Source of the DNA: Spirochaetaceae bacterium
GTDB taxonomy: Bacteria; Spirochaetota; Spirochaetia; DSM-27196; SLAA01
Assembly: GCA_003556605.1 (NCBI GenBank)
Contig: PWQX01000267.1
Coordinates: 1 to 39,835, forward strand
Direction of reading: 5' to 3'
DNA length: 39,835 nt
Position numbers and translations under genes: made by a program. The notes under the pieces were generated by a model. It was given only the letters and a program-made list of their open reading frames with translations, was not told the DNA's origin and ran no database searches. Shown here in pieces: positions 1-9,646 of this stretch; the stretch's first letter is position 1; each line of letters begins with the position of its first letter.

Positions 1-2
1 CC

Positions 3-1247
3 GAGCGGGCGTTTGAGCTTACCCATAACGGCCGGCCGGTCTCGGGAAGGTTCCGCTGGGAACGAACACGAATGCGCTTCTATCCCGACGAGCCGATTCG
101 CAGCGCGGCGCTGTACCGCTATGCCCTGACAACCGAGGCCCAAGACCGTTATGGCAACGCGCTGCGCGCGGCGTTTAGCTTTACGTTTCGCACCGGGGTA
201 AACGAGCTTCCGCCGAGTCTGGTCGAACACCGGCCGAGTGCCGGAGCAACCGCAGTTCACCGGCGGGCGCCGCTGAGCTTTCACTTCTCGCAACCGGTTC
301 TGCGCGGAAGCTGGTTACAGGCGTTCCGCCTCACGCCTGCAGTCGCCGGCGGGTTCGAGTGGAACGAAAACGACACACGCGTAAGCTTCACCCCCGCAGA
401 GGACTACCGCCGCGACACCGAGTACCGCGTGCAGGTGGGAACCGAGCTGTTGAGCGTCTCGGGAACCCCTAAGGCGGACCGGGTTGAGTTCCGCTTTCAC
501 ACCGGCCCGCTCGAGCCCGCCGAGCTCACCGGCATTCGGATCTCAGGTCGCGGTCAAACGCTCGAACCGGTTGAAACTGCCTGGAGCAACGACGGAATAG
601 AGCGCGAGGACAGCTTCATTCTCTCATTCAATCGGGCGATAGCGAGCGATGAGCGTGCGGCGGTGCTCTCGGTGATTCCGCGCCGTGAGCACTTGCTGAG
701 GTGGTCGGACTCCGGCGCGCAGGCGACGCTGGAGTTTCCGCAAGGACTTGTTCGGGATGAGCGCTATGAGCTCGTGCTATTGGGTACCAGCTATAGAGTG
801 GCGGTCAACGGTCCCCGCTCGCTTCCACCCCGCGTGCACGGCGTATGGTTTAACCGGGACCTTGAAGAGCACGATTCGGAGTTTGTGCGGCTTGCGTTGA
901 ACGACATTGTTGTAATGCGAGAGACCGGGCGTGCCGCCTTCGACGTCGCCATAATCCACGCTGTAGGGTCGCAGATTGAGCTGGGACGCTTCATGGATAC
1001 GTTCAGTATTGAACCCGGAAACCCCGCCGTCGAGCTACGCCCGCGGCGCGTACAGATCGTCACTGACGATTACACCGTTGAGGCGCCGCCGGATAGCAGC
1101 GCACAGTCGTTCACGACGGTGCGAGTGGAGACGGCGACAACTCCGTACCCGGTCTCCGGCACCATGACGATCCGGCTTACGGATCGATTCCAGGATTCGT
1201 TCGGGAATCGAAAACGGCAGCCGTTTGCGCTGAGCGTGAATTACTGA
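3..1247 (+). CDS. Ig-like (Big_5/SbsA-type) repeat protein, 5'-truncated by the window edge
   Basis: The frame of ORF 72..1247 stays open back to nt 3 (ERAFELTHNGRPVSGRFRWERTR-MRFYPDEP...). Repeated pattern of F.P...R..T.YR/YALTTEAQDRYGN/FTFRTG typical of bacterial Ig-like domains, so M72 is probably internal. Confidence 0.7.
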   Translation, partial: ERAFELTHNGRPVSGRFRWERTRMRFYPDEPIRSAALYRYALTTEAQDRYGNALRAAFSFTFRTGVNELPPSLVEHRPSAGATAVHRRAPLSFHFSQPVLRGSWLQAFRLTPAVAGGFEWNENDTRVSFTPAEDYRRDTEYRVQVGTELLSVSGTPKADRVEFRFHTGPLEPAELTGIRISGRGQTLEPVETAWSNDGIEREDSFILSFNRAIASDERAAVLSVIPRREHLLRWSDSGAQATLEFPQGLVRDERYELVLLGTSYRVAVNGPRSLPPRVHGVWFNRDLEEHDSEFVRLALNDIVVMRETGRAAFDVAIIHAVGSQIELGRFMDTFSIEPGNPAVELRPRRVQIVTDDYTVEAPPDSSAQSFTTVRVETATTPYPVSGTMTIRLTDRFQDSFGNRKRQPFALSVNY

Positions 1248-1271
1248 GCGCGGCGGTGCGCGGGAAAAGGG

Positions 1272-4200
1272 GTGAGGCTTGTGCACACGCTATGGTACAC
1301 CGTCTTAACGCGGCCGCGGGCAATCTTGGCAACGACCGCAGGTCTGTTGCTGTTCGGCGGGTTCTCGGCCGCTCGCCTGCCGGTTGAGTATCTGCCTCGC
1401 ATTGAAGTCCCGGCGGTGCGAATCGTGACCGAGCACGCGGGCATCGGCGCGGCAGAAGTGGAACAACTGCTTACGACCCCGGTTGAGAACGCGCTCGCAT
1501 CGGTTTCCGGCGTAAACCGAATAGAGTCGGTGAGCATGCACGGCACGTCGCTCGTAACGGTTCGATTCAGCTGGGGTGCAAACATAAACCGTGCGGTTGT
1601 TGAGGTTCGTGAGCAGCTCGATGCAGTCCTGCCGCTTCTCCCGCGAGGCGCGCGCTCACCCCTGGTGTTTCGAGACGATCTCTCGCTGCGCCCGGTAGCG
1701 GTGCTCGCAGCGGTCCCAAACGAGAGCTCCGACCATACCCCCGACACCGCGCTGATAGAAACCACCCGCGCAGTTGAACACGACCTCGCTGCAGAGATCC
1801 GCCGGCTGCCGGGCATCGGACGGGTCGATGTACACGGGGCGGTTCGCCCGGAGCTCAGAGTGTCCGTAGACCCCGAATCCGCCGCCGCCGCCGGGCTCGG
1901 AATGCCGCGGATCGCCACCGCGATCGCCGAGGCGGTCGTCGATCTCCCGGTCGGTTGGCTGCGCAACGGCGACAAGGAGTATCCTCTGCGCGTGCAAAGC
2001 GGCGTGAACTCGGCCGCAGACCTACAGGCGCTTCGAATCGAGGGAACCCGCTTGGGTGCTATCGCCAGCGTCGAAGCCGGGGTTGAGGACCGCACCACAT
2101 TCTTTCGTTCAGCCACCGCCGACGCAGTCGGCCTGGTGGTCTATCCGCGCCCTGAGCTCGGCGCGCTCGCCGCGGCAGCATCACTCCGGGAAGAGCTTCC
2201 GCGGCTCGCAGACGAGTTTCACCACACCTTTGCACTTGAGCTCGTTGAGGACAACGCGGAGCCGGTGCGCCGAGCGCTCCGCGATCTGTTCGTTGCGCTG
2301 GCGGTAGGCATCGGCGCCGCAGCCGGCGTGTTGTTCGGCCTGCAGCGGTCGCCCGCACCGGCGCTTGTGTGCGCCGCGGTGATCCCCGTTACGCTCTGCC
2401 TGACCGCCGGCGTGCTGTTTCTCGCAGGCGTCACCCTGAATCTTGTATCGCTTGCCGGGGTTGCAATTGGAATCGGCATGGTGCTCGACAACGCTATAGT
2501 CGTCGTTGATAGACTGCAGTCTGGTCAAACACCGCAAATAGGAGCTTCGGTACAAGCGCTCAGCGAATGTGCGGTTTCCACCTTCGGGGGCACCGCCACC
2601 ACCATCTTGGTGTTCTTTCCGATCGCGTTGGTACCGGGGCCGGTCGGCGCGGTGTTCGGCGAGCTCGCGCTTACCGTATCGATCCTGCTCGCGTTGTCGT
2701 ACGTTGTGTCGCTGACCTTCGTTCCCGCGGCACTAGTGTCTGCACGCGAGCTAACGCAGCGTAGAACACAGGCCGCTCGGCTCACACCGCGCTGGGTGAA
2801 TTTCGAGCAGCGCTATCGCTGCGTTCTGCACACCGTGATCAGGCGCCGGCGTATTGCTCCCGCGGTTATGCTGCTCATCGCCGGCGGGGCAGCCTTCCTT
2901 CTCGGCACGCGCGAACAAACGCTATTCGCGCGCGCGGGTGAGCATGACTACCTCCTCGAGCTGCAGTTCCCCCGCGATCTACACCTCTCGGCGATGCGCG
3001 AGCACGCCGCCGACGCGGCGCGCGAGATAGCCTCGTTAACGGGTGTGACGGTGCGGCACCTCTCGGCAGGTGTAGACCGCCCGCGAGTGACCGACCGCCT
3101 CTCCGCAGGCGGGCGTGACCGCCTGGTAACTATGGCGCTCACGGTCACGCCCACCGGATCCGCCCGGCTGGGCGGCAACGTGCGCGCGGGGCTGCGCCAC
3201 GTTCCATTTCGCAACTACCGCTTGGCACCGGCTGAGAATCCGATCGAGACGCTGCTCGGCGGCCGGAGCGCCAATACACTGCTCGTGCGGGCCGAAAACC
3301 GGGCGGCCCTGCAAACCGCGGTCTCCACGCTTGCATCAGCGCTCGGTGAGCTGAGCGCAACGGACGCGGCCGCAGCGGGCCTGCACCCCCTCACCGAGCC
3401 CGCATACGCGCTGGTCCCTGATTTCGCCGCCCTCCAGCGCGCGGGCGCTGCACCGCGCACCCTGCTTACAACGCTGCGCCACGCGGTACGCGGCGCGGTT
3501 GTGGCGCACCTGCAGGACCGCGGCGGCGAGCTGCCGATTCGGGTAACGCTACCCGAAGCACTGCGCACACCGGACGAAGCGCTTCGCACGCTCCGTGTGC
3601 AGGCCGCGGACGAGCGCCTGGTGCCGCTGCGCGCAGTTGCACAACTGCACCGCCGGCGTTCGCCGGTCGCACTCCAGCGCGTGGACCGGCGGCCTGCACA
3701 AACGCTGACAGTAGAGGCCGCGTCGCAACCCGCGGCCGGGAATACGGAGGCCTGGAACGCTATAGACCGGCTGAGGCTCGACAGCGCACAGGTGGAACCA
3801 ACTGAGCGTGGCGCGCTTCGCGAAACCAAGCGCGAGATGATCTGGGTGTTCTCACTCGCGTTGATGCTCCTGTACATGCTGCTCGCGGCGCAACTCGATT
3901 CGTTCCTGCTGCCGCTTTTGGTGCTCGCGGTGGTACCCTGCTACGCGTTCGGGGGGCTGGCGGCGCTGGCGGCAACATCAACGCCGCTCAGCATCAGCAG
4001 CCTCCTCGGCCTGCTCGTGTTGTTGGGCACAGCGGTAAACGGCGCGATTTTGTTGAGCGTCGGGTACCGGCGCGGGCAGTCACACCGCGTGAACGAAACA
4101 GTCTACGCCTCCGTTGTAGACGAGAGCGCGCGCCGGTCGCGTCCGGCGTTTGCGGCCTTCGCGACTACGGTGACGGCGCTCGCACCGCTCACGCTCGGGC

Positions 4201-4334
4201 CGTTCGCCGCTAACGTCTTAATCCGCGACACCACGGTGCCGCTTGTTGGGGGCTTGGTCATCGGCACCGAGGCGACGCTGCTTCTGTTTCCGTCGCTCTA
4301 TCTGCTGTTCTTCCCCGGGACGCCCGCACCGTGA
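1272..4334 (+). CDS. RND superfamily (HAE1-like) efflux permease
   Basis: 1020 aa with AcrB-like layout: N-terminal TM, LPVEYLPRIEVPAVRI, VEQLLTTPVENALASVSGV, TM4 GIGMVLDNAIVVVDR, TM10 LLGTAVNGAILLS. Confidence 0.9.
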   Translation: MRLVHTLWYTVLTRPRAILATTAGLLLFGGFSAARLPVEYLPRIEVPAVRIVTEHAGIGAAEVEQLLTTPVENALASVSGVNRIESVSMHGTSLVTVRFSWGANINRAVVEVREQLDAVLPLLPRGARSPLVFRDDLSLRPVAVLAAVPNESSDHTPDTALIETTRAVEHDLAAEIRRLPGIGRVDVHGAVRPELRVSVDPESAAAAGLGMPRIATAIAEAVVDLPVGWLRNGDKEYPLRVQSGVNSAADLQALRIEGTRLGAIASVEAGVEDRTTFFRSATADAVGLVVYPRPELGALAAAASLREELPRLADEFHHTFALELVEDNAEPVRRALRDLFVALAVGIGAAAGVLFGLQRSPAPALVCAAVIPVTLCLTAGVLFLAGVTLNLVSLAGVAIGIGMVLDNAIVVVDRLQSGQTPQIGASVQALSECAVSTFGGTATTILVFFPIALVPGPVGAVFGELALTVSILLALSYVVSLTFVPAALVSARELTQRRTQAARLTPRWVNFEQRYRCVLHTVIRRRRIAPAVMLLIAGGAAFLLGTREQTLFARAGEHDYLLELQFPRDLHLSAMREHAADAAREIASLTGVTVRHLSAGVDRPRVTDRLSAGGRDRLVTMALTVTPTGSARLGGNVRAGLRHVPFRNYRLAPAENPIETLLGGRSANTLLVRAENRAALQTAVSTLASALGELSATDAAAAGLHPLTEPAYALVPDFAALQRAGAAPRTLLTTLRHAVRGAVVAHLQDRGGELPIRVTLPEALRTPDEALRTLRVQAADERLVPLRAVAQLHRRRSPVALQRVDRRPAQTLTVEAASQPAAGNTEAWNAIDRLRLDSAQVEPTERGALRETKREMIWVFSLALMLLYMLLAAQLDSFLLPLLVLAVVPCYAFGGLAALAATSTPLSISSLLGLLVLLGTAVNGAILLSVGYRRGQSHRVNETVYASVVDESARRSRPAFAAFATTVTALAPLTLGPFAANVLIRDTTVPLVGGLVIGTEATLLLFPSLYLLFFPGTPAP

Positions 4335-7060
4335 ATCACGAACAACTTTCCCCTATGCCCCCTGCCCCGGCCGCCCTGCCGGTGGTACTGACTCCCGGCC
4401 GGCGTGCTCTGCTCATCGCGGCACTCACGCTTGTTTGCGCGGCGATGATCGCACAAGCTCAGCTCGGAGAACCGCGCCGGGCGACCGAGCCCGTCCTGGC
4501 GGTGCGGGTCCAGTACGACGGGGGCCTCGCCGAGGTGGTTGAGCGCAGGATAACGCGGCCCTTGGAAGACGCCGTCGCTTCGGTACCGCACCTGGTGCAC
4601 CTGCGATCGGTAAGCTCCCGTGACGAAGCGGAGCTCGTGCTGCATTTTCACAGCGCCACCGACTTGGACGCGGCCTACCTGGAACTGCGCGCAGCGGTTG
4701 CACGCGTGGCGCCGGGCTTACCGGAGTCCGCACGGCCGCCTCGCATACTTCGCTCCGACCGCAGCAGCCCGGTTGCAATGATCATAGCCTTACCGGGTGG
4801 GGGAACGAGTGATCCCGAACAGCTGCGCAACACCCTTGCACAGGTGGATGGTGTTGCCGAGGTAATCATCGCCGGCAGACGAGCCCGCGAGGCAGCAGTA
4901 CAGGTTGCGCCCGACCGCGCGGCAGCGGCCGCCGTATCAATGCTCGACATCATCACAGGCTTGCGCGGGCACGCGGTAGTCGGCGGGTTCGCTCGACCCG
5001 GCACCCCCTCAGCAACACTGGACACTCGCATCAAGACCATCGAGCAACTGCCTGCAATCTTCATCCGCCCTTCGCTGCGGTTAGGGGATATCGCGGCAAC
5101 ACTCGAGCGTTCACCTCCGGCCGAGTACGTTTCACGATTGAACGGCAGCGAACGGGTGCTGCTGTACTTACAGCCGCAAGGCGATGTCAATTCGGTAACC
5201 GTATCTCGGCGTTTGCGGCGCGTACTACAACGCTATCCCGAGACGGAAATCGTGGTTGACCGGGGAAAAGAAATCGTGAGTGAGATTACACGCTCGGCGG
5301 TCCGGCTCGCCGCCGGCTTGGCGCTCGCCGCCGCAGCGCTCGGCGCACTCGCACGTTCCGGCATCGCTGCACTGCTGTGTCTCTTCGGCGCGTTGGGTGC
5401 CGCAGCCGGTGGCGTCGCGGGTTTGGCGGCGGCCGGCCTGCCTCTGGAGCTTCTCGGGCTCACCGGCGTCGCTGCCGCCTCGTGGGTGACGATAGCATTG
5501 GTGGCGGCGAGACTCCGGCGCGCGGATAACGCCGCACTGGGTATCCTTGTGATGCTCGCGGCGCTCGCGGCGCCAACAGCGTTTCTTGCAGCCCCACTGC
5601 GGTTCACGCTCCAGCCGCTGATCGTCGCCAACGCAGCGGGGCTGCTCGTTGGATACGCGTATGTGCGCGTCTGTCTGCCCGGGCGGGCCGGAGCAGGCCT
5701 CCCGGCGCGCGGACGAGATACCGTCTCGCGACCGGGATTCACCCTGATCGCGCTTTGGGTGTTCGCGGCCGCTTCGGCAGGAGCCCACGGTCTCGGCTCA
5801 CCTTTTCAAAAGGCGAACCACGACAGTTTCAGCGTCCTGCTGGAGTTCCCGGCCGGTGCCACGCTCCAGTCAGTTGAGCGTAAAAGCCGGCGCGTTGAAG
5901 AGGCCCTGCTGCGCCACGTCGCCGTAACGACCGTCGCTTCGCGCTACGAACGTGAACGCGCACGGTTTGATCTGACAGCCGCTGCCGGCCACGATTCTTC
6001 CGCTCTTCTTGCCGACCTTCGTGCGATGCGCACTATAGTACCGGGGGCATACCTCGTGATACCTGAGCACTCGCGTGCCGATTTACACGCGACTGTAACG
6101 ATCACCGGTGACTCACACGCCGGGTTGCGCGAGCGCGCCGAGATGTTCGCGCAAACGCTGCGGCTGCGCAGCGAAGTGGCCGAGGTTGTCTTCGCATTCA
6201 AGCAGCCGCCGGCCTCGTACATCTTTCGCCTCGACCAAGACCGCCTTGCGCATTTCGACGTTTCACCGGCCACGCTCACCCGCAATATCGCGTGGAGCCT
6301 TGGCGAGCGCGTCGCGGCAAAATGGTACACTGCCGATGACGAGCGCGATGTGCGCGTGTTCGCCGCAGGCGGTGCTGATCTCAACGCGCGGGCGTTTCTC
6401 CAGGCACCGGCCCCGGCCGTGCTCGCGAACGGCGCGCGCTACCGCGACCTCGGCGCCGCGGCAGCCGGTTTTGAGGTTAGTCGACTCTACCGGTACGACC
6501 GCCGGCCGGGGGTTCAACTCACTGCGTTCTTCAACCACACCCGCGCTGCGCGCCCGCACAATAAGCTCGCCGAGCCCGCAGGCCTCGCAGACCTCGCAGC
6601 GCTCGCCGCCGAGGCCGGCAGACTAACCGGCTATCGCCATGTGGTCGCAGAGCCACACCTCGGACCGGACGGCGGCACGGCGACCCCCATGGTGCTCGCG
6701 CTGTTCTTCGCCTTACCCTGCCTTATTATCCTTGCTAAGGCCCGCTCGGCCGGAGAGGCTCTGAGAACGGTGGGGCTTGCGGCCTCCGCCGTCGCCGGCG
6801 GCGTCCTCGCAGTCCAGCTCACCGGCAGCTCCTCTTGGGTTGCGGCAGCTTTGGGACTCGCAAGCGCGATCGCTGTTCTGGCAAACAGTCGTCTCTCCGC
6901 ATCCGAATACTTCGTATTGGCGCTTGCTATACTACCGTGCGCGCTGCCTCCCAGCACCGCAGGTCCGCTAGCTCCGTATGCGCTTGCCGTCCTCGCCGCC
7001 CTTGCCGCGGCCCAAGTAACAGCAGCGTCCACGTTGGGGGGGTCCCAAGGCCCGGCTTGA
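4331..7060 (+). CDS. Divergent RND superfamily permease-like protein, possible non-relay partner subunit
   Basis: GTGA overlap with the upstream RND gene. Porter-like segments (VRVQYDGGLAEVVERRITRPLEDAVASVPHLVHLRSVSS; SVLLEFPAGATLQSVERKSRRVEEALL). The TM4 region LLGLTGVAAASWVTIALVAARLRR lacks the usual VD(D/N) motif. Confidence 0.75.
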   Translation: MNHEQLSPMPPAPAALPVVLTPGRRALLIAALTLVCAAMIAQAQLGEPRRATEPVLAVRVQYDGGLAEVVERRITRPLEDAVASVPHLVHLRSVSSRDEAELVLHFHSATDLDAAYLELRAAVARVAPGLPESARPPRILRSDRSSPVAMIIALPGGGTSDPEQLRNTLAQVDGVAEVIIAGRRAREAAVQVAPDRAAAAAVSMLDIITGLRGHAVVGGFARPGTPSATLDTRIKTIEQLPAIFIRPSLRLGDIAATLERSPPAEYVSRLNGSERVLLYLQPQGDVNSVTVSRRLRRVLQRYPETEIVVDRGKEIVSEITRSAVRLAAGLALAAAALGALARSGIAALLCLFGALGAAAGGVAGLAAAGLPLELLGLTGVAAASWVTIALVAARLRRADNAALGILVMLAALAAPTAFLAAPLRFTLQPLIVANAAGLLVGYAYVRVCLPGRAGAGLPARGRDTVSRPGFTLIALWVFAAASAGAHGLGSPFQKANHDSFSVLLEFPAGATLQSVERKSRRVEEALLRHVAVTTVASRYERERARFDLTAAAGHDSSALLADLRAMRTIVPGAYLVIPEHSRADLHATVTITGDSHAGLRERAEMFAQTLRLRSEVAEVVFAFKQPPASYIFRLDQDRLAHFDVSPATLTRNIAWSLGERVAAKWYTADDERDVRVFAAGGADLNARAFLQAPAPAVLANGARYRDLGAAAAGFEVSRLYRYDRRPGVQLTAFFNHTRAARPHNKLAEPAGLADLAALAAEAGRLTGYRHVVAEPHLGPDGGTATPMVLALFFALPCLIILAKARSAGEALRTVGLAASAVAGGVLAVQLTGSSSWVAAALGLASAIAVLANSRLSASEYFVLALAILPCALPPSTAGPLAPYALAVLAALAAAQVTAASTLGGSQGPA

Positions 7061-7192
7061 GCGTAGCTTCTGATAAAGCGGTGGTATGACTGGGACTGCA
7101 GTTCAAGTTCAAGGCCTGAAGATGATACGTCTCCGATCATCGCAACGGCTAAGAAAATTGCAACGGCTTGATATTTCTGGTACAAGGGACCT

Positions 7193-7609
7193 ATGAAAAC
7201 ACTGACCAAAGAAATCTGGATGAACACCCCGCAGCGTCGCGCAATTGTCTCGATCCACAACGAAGTCGAGCGACTCGTGCAGGAAAGCGGCGTCAAGGAA
7301 GGTCTCGTGCTTGTCAACGCGATGCACATCACCGCCTCGGTTTTCATCAACGATAACGAGTCGGGCCTGCACCACGATTATGAAGTCTGGCTGGAAAAGC
7401 TCGCCCCCGAAAAGCCCCACAGTCAATACCGGCACAACGGCTTCGAGGACAACGCCGACGCCCACCTCAAGCGGCAGGTCATGGGCCGTGAAGTCGTCGT
7501 CGCCATCACCGACGGGGCGCTGCACCTCGGCCCCTGGGAGCATATTTTCTACTACGAGTTCGACGGCAAACGCAGAAAGCGCCTCCTCATCAAAATCATC
7601 GGTGAATAG
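7193..7609 (+). CDS. yjbQ: YjbQ/UPF0047 family protein
   Basis: 138 aa; [75 protein letters not shown] are family hallmarks. Confidence 0.9.
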   Translation: MKTLTKEIWMNTPQRRAIVSIHNEVERLVQESGVKEGLVLVNAMHITASVFINDNESGLHHDYEVWLEKLAPEKPHSQYRHNGFEDNADAHLKRQVMGREVVVAITDGALHLGPWEHIFYYEFDGKRRKRLLIKIIGE

Positions 7610-7616
7610 CCCCCCA

Positions 7617-7658
7617 CCGGTGATTCGCGAAGGCATCGTCCGCCGCATGTTCAACGGA
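7617..7658 (+). pseudogene. Short relic of a recQ-family helicase gene
   Basis: Encodes PVIREGIVRRMFNG versus PVIREGIVRHLFSG (11/14 aa) in the intact helicase at 10294..10335; 33/42 nt identical, with four of the differences synonymous third positions. Confidence 0.55.
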
Positions 7659-7865
7659 TTGCGCTCCGGATTCGACGAGGCTCTGAGTTGCGCGGAGTAC
7701 CGTCTGTACTCTTCATCTGATCTTTGCTATTATCCGGCATTACCCTCACGTTAACTCTTGAGGTGCTTGTTGATTTTATCGTCAACCACGATAGCCGCCA
7801 AGGATATTCGTTGCGGGCTGCCTCCTTGTACGGACTAAGGGGGCGAGCGACCAGGAGGACAAGAC

Positions 7866-8915
7866 ATGCTGAACACCGGACACTGGCTGGGGCTCTTTCC
7901 GCCTCAACGGATCTTTTCCCGCCGCAGGTTCATAGGAATCGCACTCGAGCCACCGGACCAAAACCCGGGCTCCTGGATTGGCGCAGGCAAGACTGTCTGG
8001 GACCCCCAGAGCAGAGCATTCCTGCTTTCGGCGCGCCCTCGAAAGGCCGAGGGCGGTGTCAGAGGTTACGCCGCGGAGATTTACCGCTCCGAGGACGGAC
8101 TGCGTTTCGAGCAAGTCGCAAGTGTAAGCAAGGAGCAAGCCTCCACCGTCAGCGGGCTGTTGATTCACAGCATTGAGGGCACACAGTTGCTTCGAGACCC
8201 AGCTACCGATCGCTGGCACTTCTACCTCTCGGTCGATACGGGCGAGAGTTTTGTTTGGGGCGGCATTCAGTGGGAAACCCTTCTGCTGACGTCCGACTCG
8301 CTGGAGGGGCCCTGGGAATCTCATGGTATCGTACTGGCGCACGATCAGGACTACGACGCCAATCAGGCCCGGGACTCGAGCATCGACATCGTGGACGGTC
8401 TTTGGATATGTCTCTACAAAGCGATGGATGACCGCAGGGACGTCCGCCCCGCTCTCGCCATCAGCCGCGACGGGGTGAGCTGGCTCAAGACGGGCTTTCT
8501 CACAGTAGACGGTGAGGAGCGGATCGCCTTTCTCAACGGTTCTTTCTTCCCAGGTTCACAAGGGCCGGTCTTCGTTGGGCTGGAGTCAAGTCTGGCGGAC
8601 AGCCGTCAGAAGAGCGAGAGCGTCGTATACGCAGACGAGCACGGAATCGGCCACGGCAGTAGCGACACCCACGGAGTGGCCTACCTCTTGGATCGCAGGA
8701 CTGGGAACCTAGAGACCCTTTACCACGAGTACTGGAAGCCGGGATCGGCTTACGAACATGCTCACTATCCGCTTCTGGGGTATTCGAGTATCGTGTGGGA
8801 TGCTCAGAGGAATCGCTTTCTACTGTACGTAGAAGCCATCGATGATGAGCTCACCAGGAGTATCGGCCTGAACGAGACTGTTGAACGCGTGCTGGTTTAC
8901 GAGAGCATCGTGTGA
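7866..8915 (+). CDS. Beta-propeller glycosidase-like protein (GH43/GH130-type fold suspected)
   Basis: 349 aa with repeated blade-like motifs: GAGKTVWDPQSRAFLLSARPRK, EIYRSEDGLRFEQV, LRDPATDRWHFYLSVD, TSDSLEGPWESHGIV, SRDGVSWLKTG, YSSIVWDAQRNRFLLYVEA. No signal peptide seen. Confidence 0.6.
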   Translation: MLNTGHWLGLFPPQRIFSRRRFIGIALEPPDQNPGSWIGAGKTVWDPQSRAFLLSARPRKAEGGVRGYAAEIYRSEDGLRFEQVASVSKEQASTVSGLLIHSIEGTQLLRDPATDRWHFYLSVDTGESFVWGGIQWETLLLTSDSLEGPWESHGIVLAHDQDYDANQARDSSIDIVDGLWICLYKAMDDRRDVRPALAISRDGVSWLKTGFLTVDGEERIAFLNGSFFPGSQGPVFVGLESSLADSRQKSESVVYADEHGIGHGSSDTHGVAYLLDRRTGNLETLYHEYWKPGSAYEHAHYPLLGYSSIVWDAQRNRFLLYVEAIDDELTRSIGLNETVERVLVYESIV

Positions 8916-9497
8916 AAGTGAATGATGAGGATCAGAATCGTCGGGACACCCGCGACTCCGCAGGTGGCTAGGGTTCCTAAGCAGACTCCGGATAGGGCCG
9001 CGCTACAGGTCCGCACAGCGGCAGCGGGGGAATAGACAGTAGGGAGAACGGCGCTTCATTGACTCCTGCGTCACTGTAGCTATTCTTGACTAGTGCAAGA
9101 CACAGTGCAGCGAATATACGTCGCTGTGATAGCTCGCACAATGGATGGGGCCGCCAACGTGGCCCCGCGGCCGATGCACCGAGCTGATCAATAAAACGGC
9201 GTTGCACGCCCTCGCCTCGCCGGCACTACTCGAATAAATGTGCCCCCCTTTCTAACGGGATACCCCCGCTGTCTCTAAGCAGCGCACGCCTCGGCAGCAG
9301 GTCCGACCAGACGGTGCCGCTGCCGGACCGCGTTCGCCACTGCTGTGGATAGCGTGGAACCGACGAACGACGAGCACAACGTGAGCGGCACGACCACCGA
9401 GTTGTTTCGCGATGATACCTCTGGCCGTTTCAGTGTGTCGGGGACGCGGTCTTTTGCCGTGGAGGCCGTGCAGACGAGGAGGAGCGGCATCAGACCC

Positions 9498-9517
9498 GCC
9501 GTGGGCTACCCCACGGC
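9498..9517. other. Perfect 8-bp stem-loop (core of a 40-nt two-tier hairpin, 9488..9527)
   Basis: gccgtggg-ctac-cccacggc, flanked by catcaga/tctgatg complementary arms. Confidence 0.75.
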
Positions 9518-9646
9518 AGATCTGATGAGGACGGCTGCCACGATCCCGCCGCCGCGCCGCAGGCGCCGCGAAAACCTATAGGAATCGACGCGACAAGCGA
9601 TGCGGCGGTGCGAATCCGATGGTTGTACTGTCTGCGGAGGGTGGCA

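Noticed and set aside
1241-2116. 291-aa minus-strand ORF (and 3215..3877, 5225..5788)
   Set aside because: Antisense shadows inside RND genes, Ser/Arg/Ala-rich low-complexity translations typical of high-GC DNA.
7157-7186. TTGCAA-17-TACAAG as a yjbQ promoter
   Set aside because: The -10 would end only a few nt from the ATG, leaving no room for the 5' UTR and SD (AAGGGA).
6631-7350. 239-aa minus-strand ORF spanning the RND2 end and the yjbQ start
   Set aside because: Overlaps two better-supported plus-strand genes; no recognisable motif.
7109-7654. 181-aa minus-strand ORF
   Set aside because: Antisense to yjbQ, which has unmistakable family motifs.
7695-7711. gagtac-cgtct-gtactc hairpin as a terminator after yjbQ
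   Set aside because: Only 6 bp and no continuous T-tract; support too weak.
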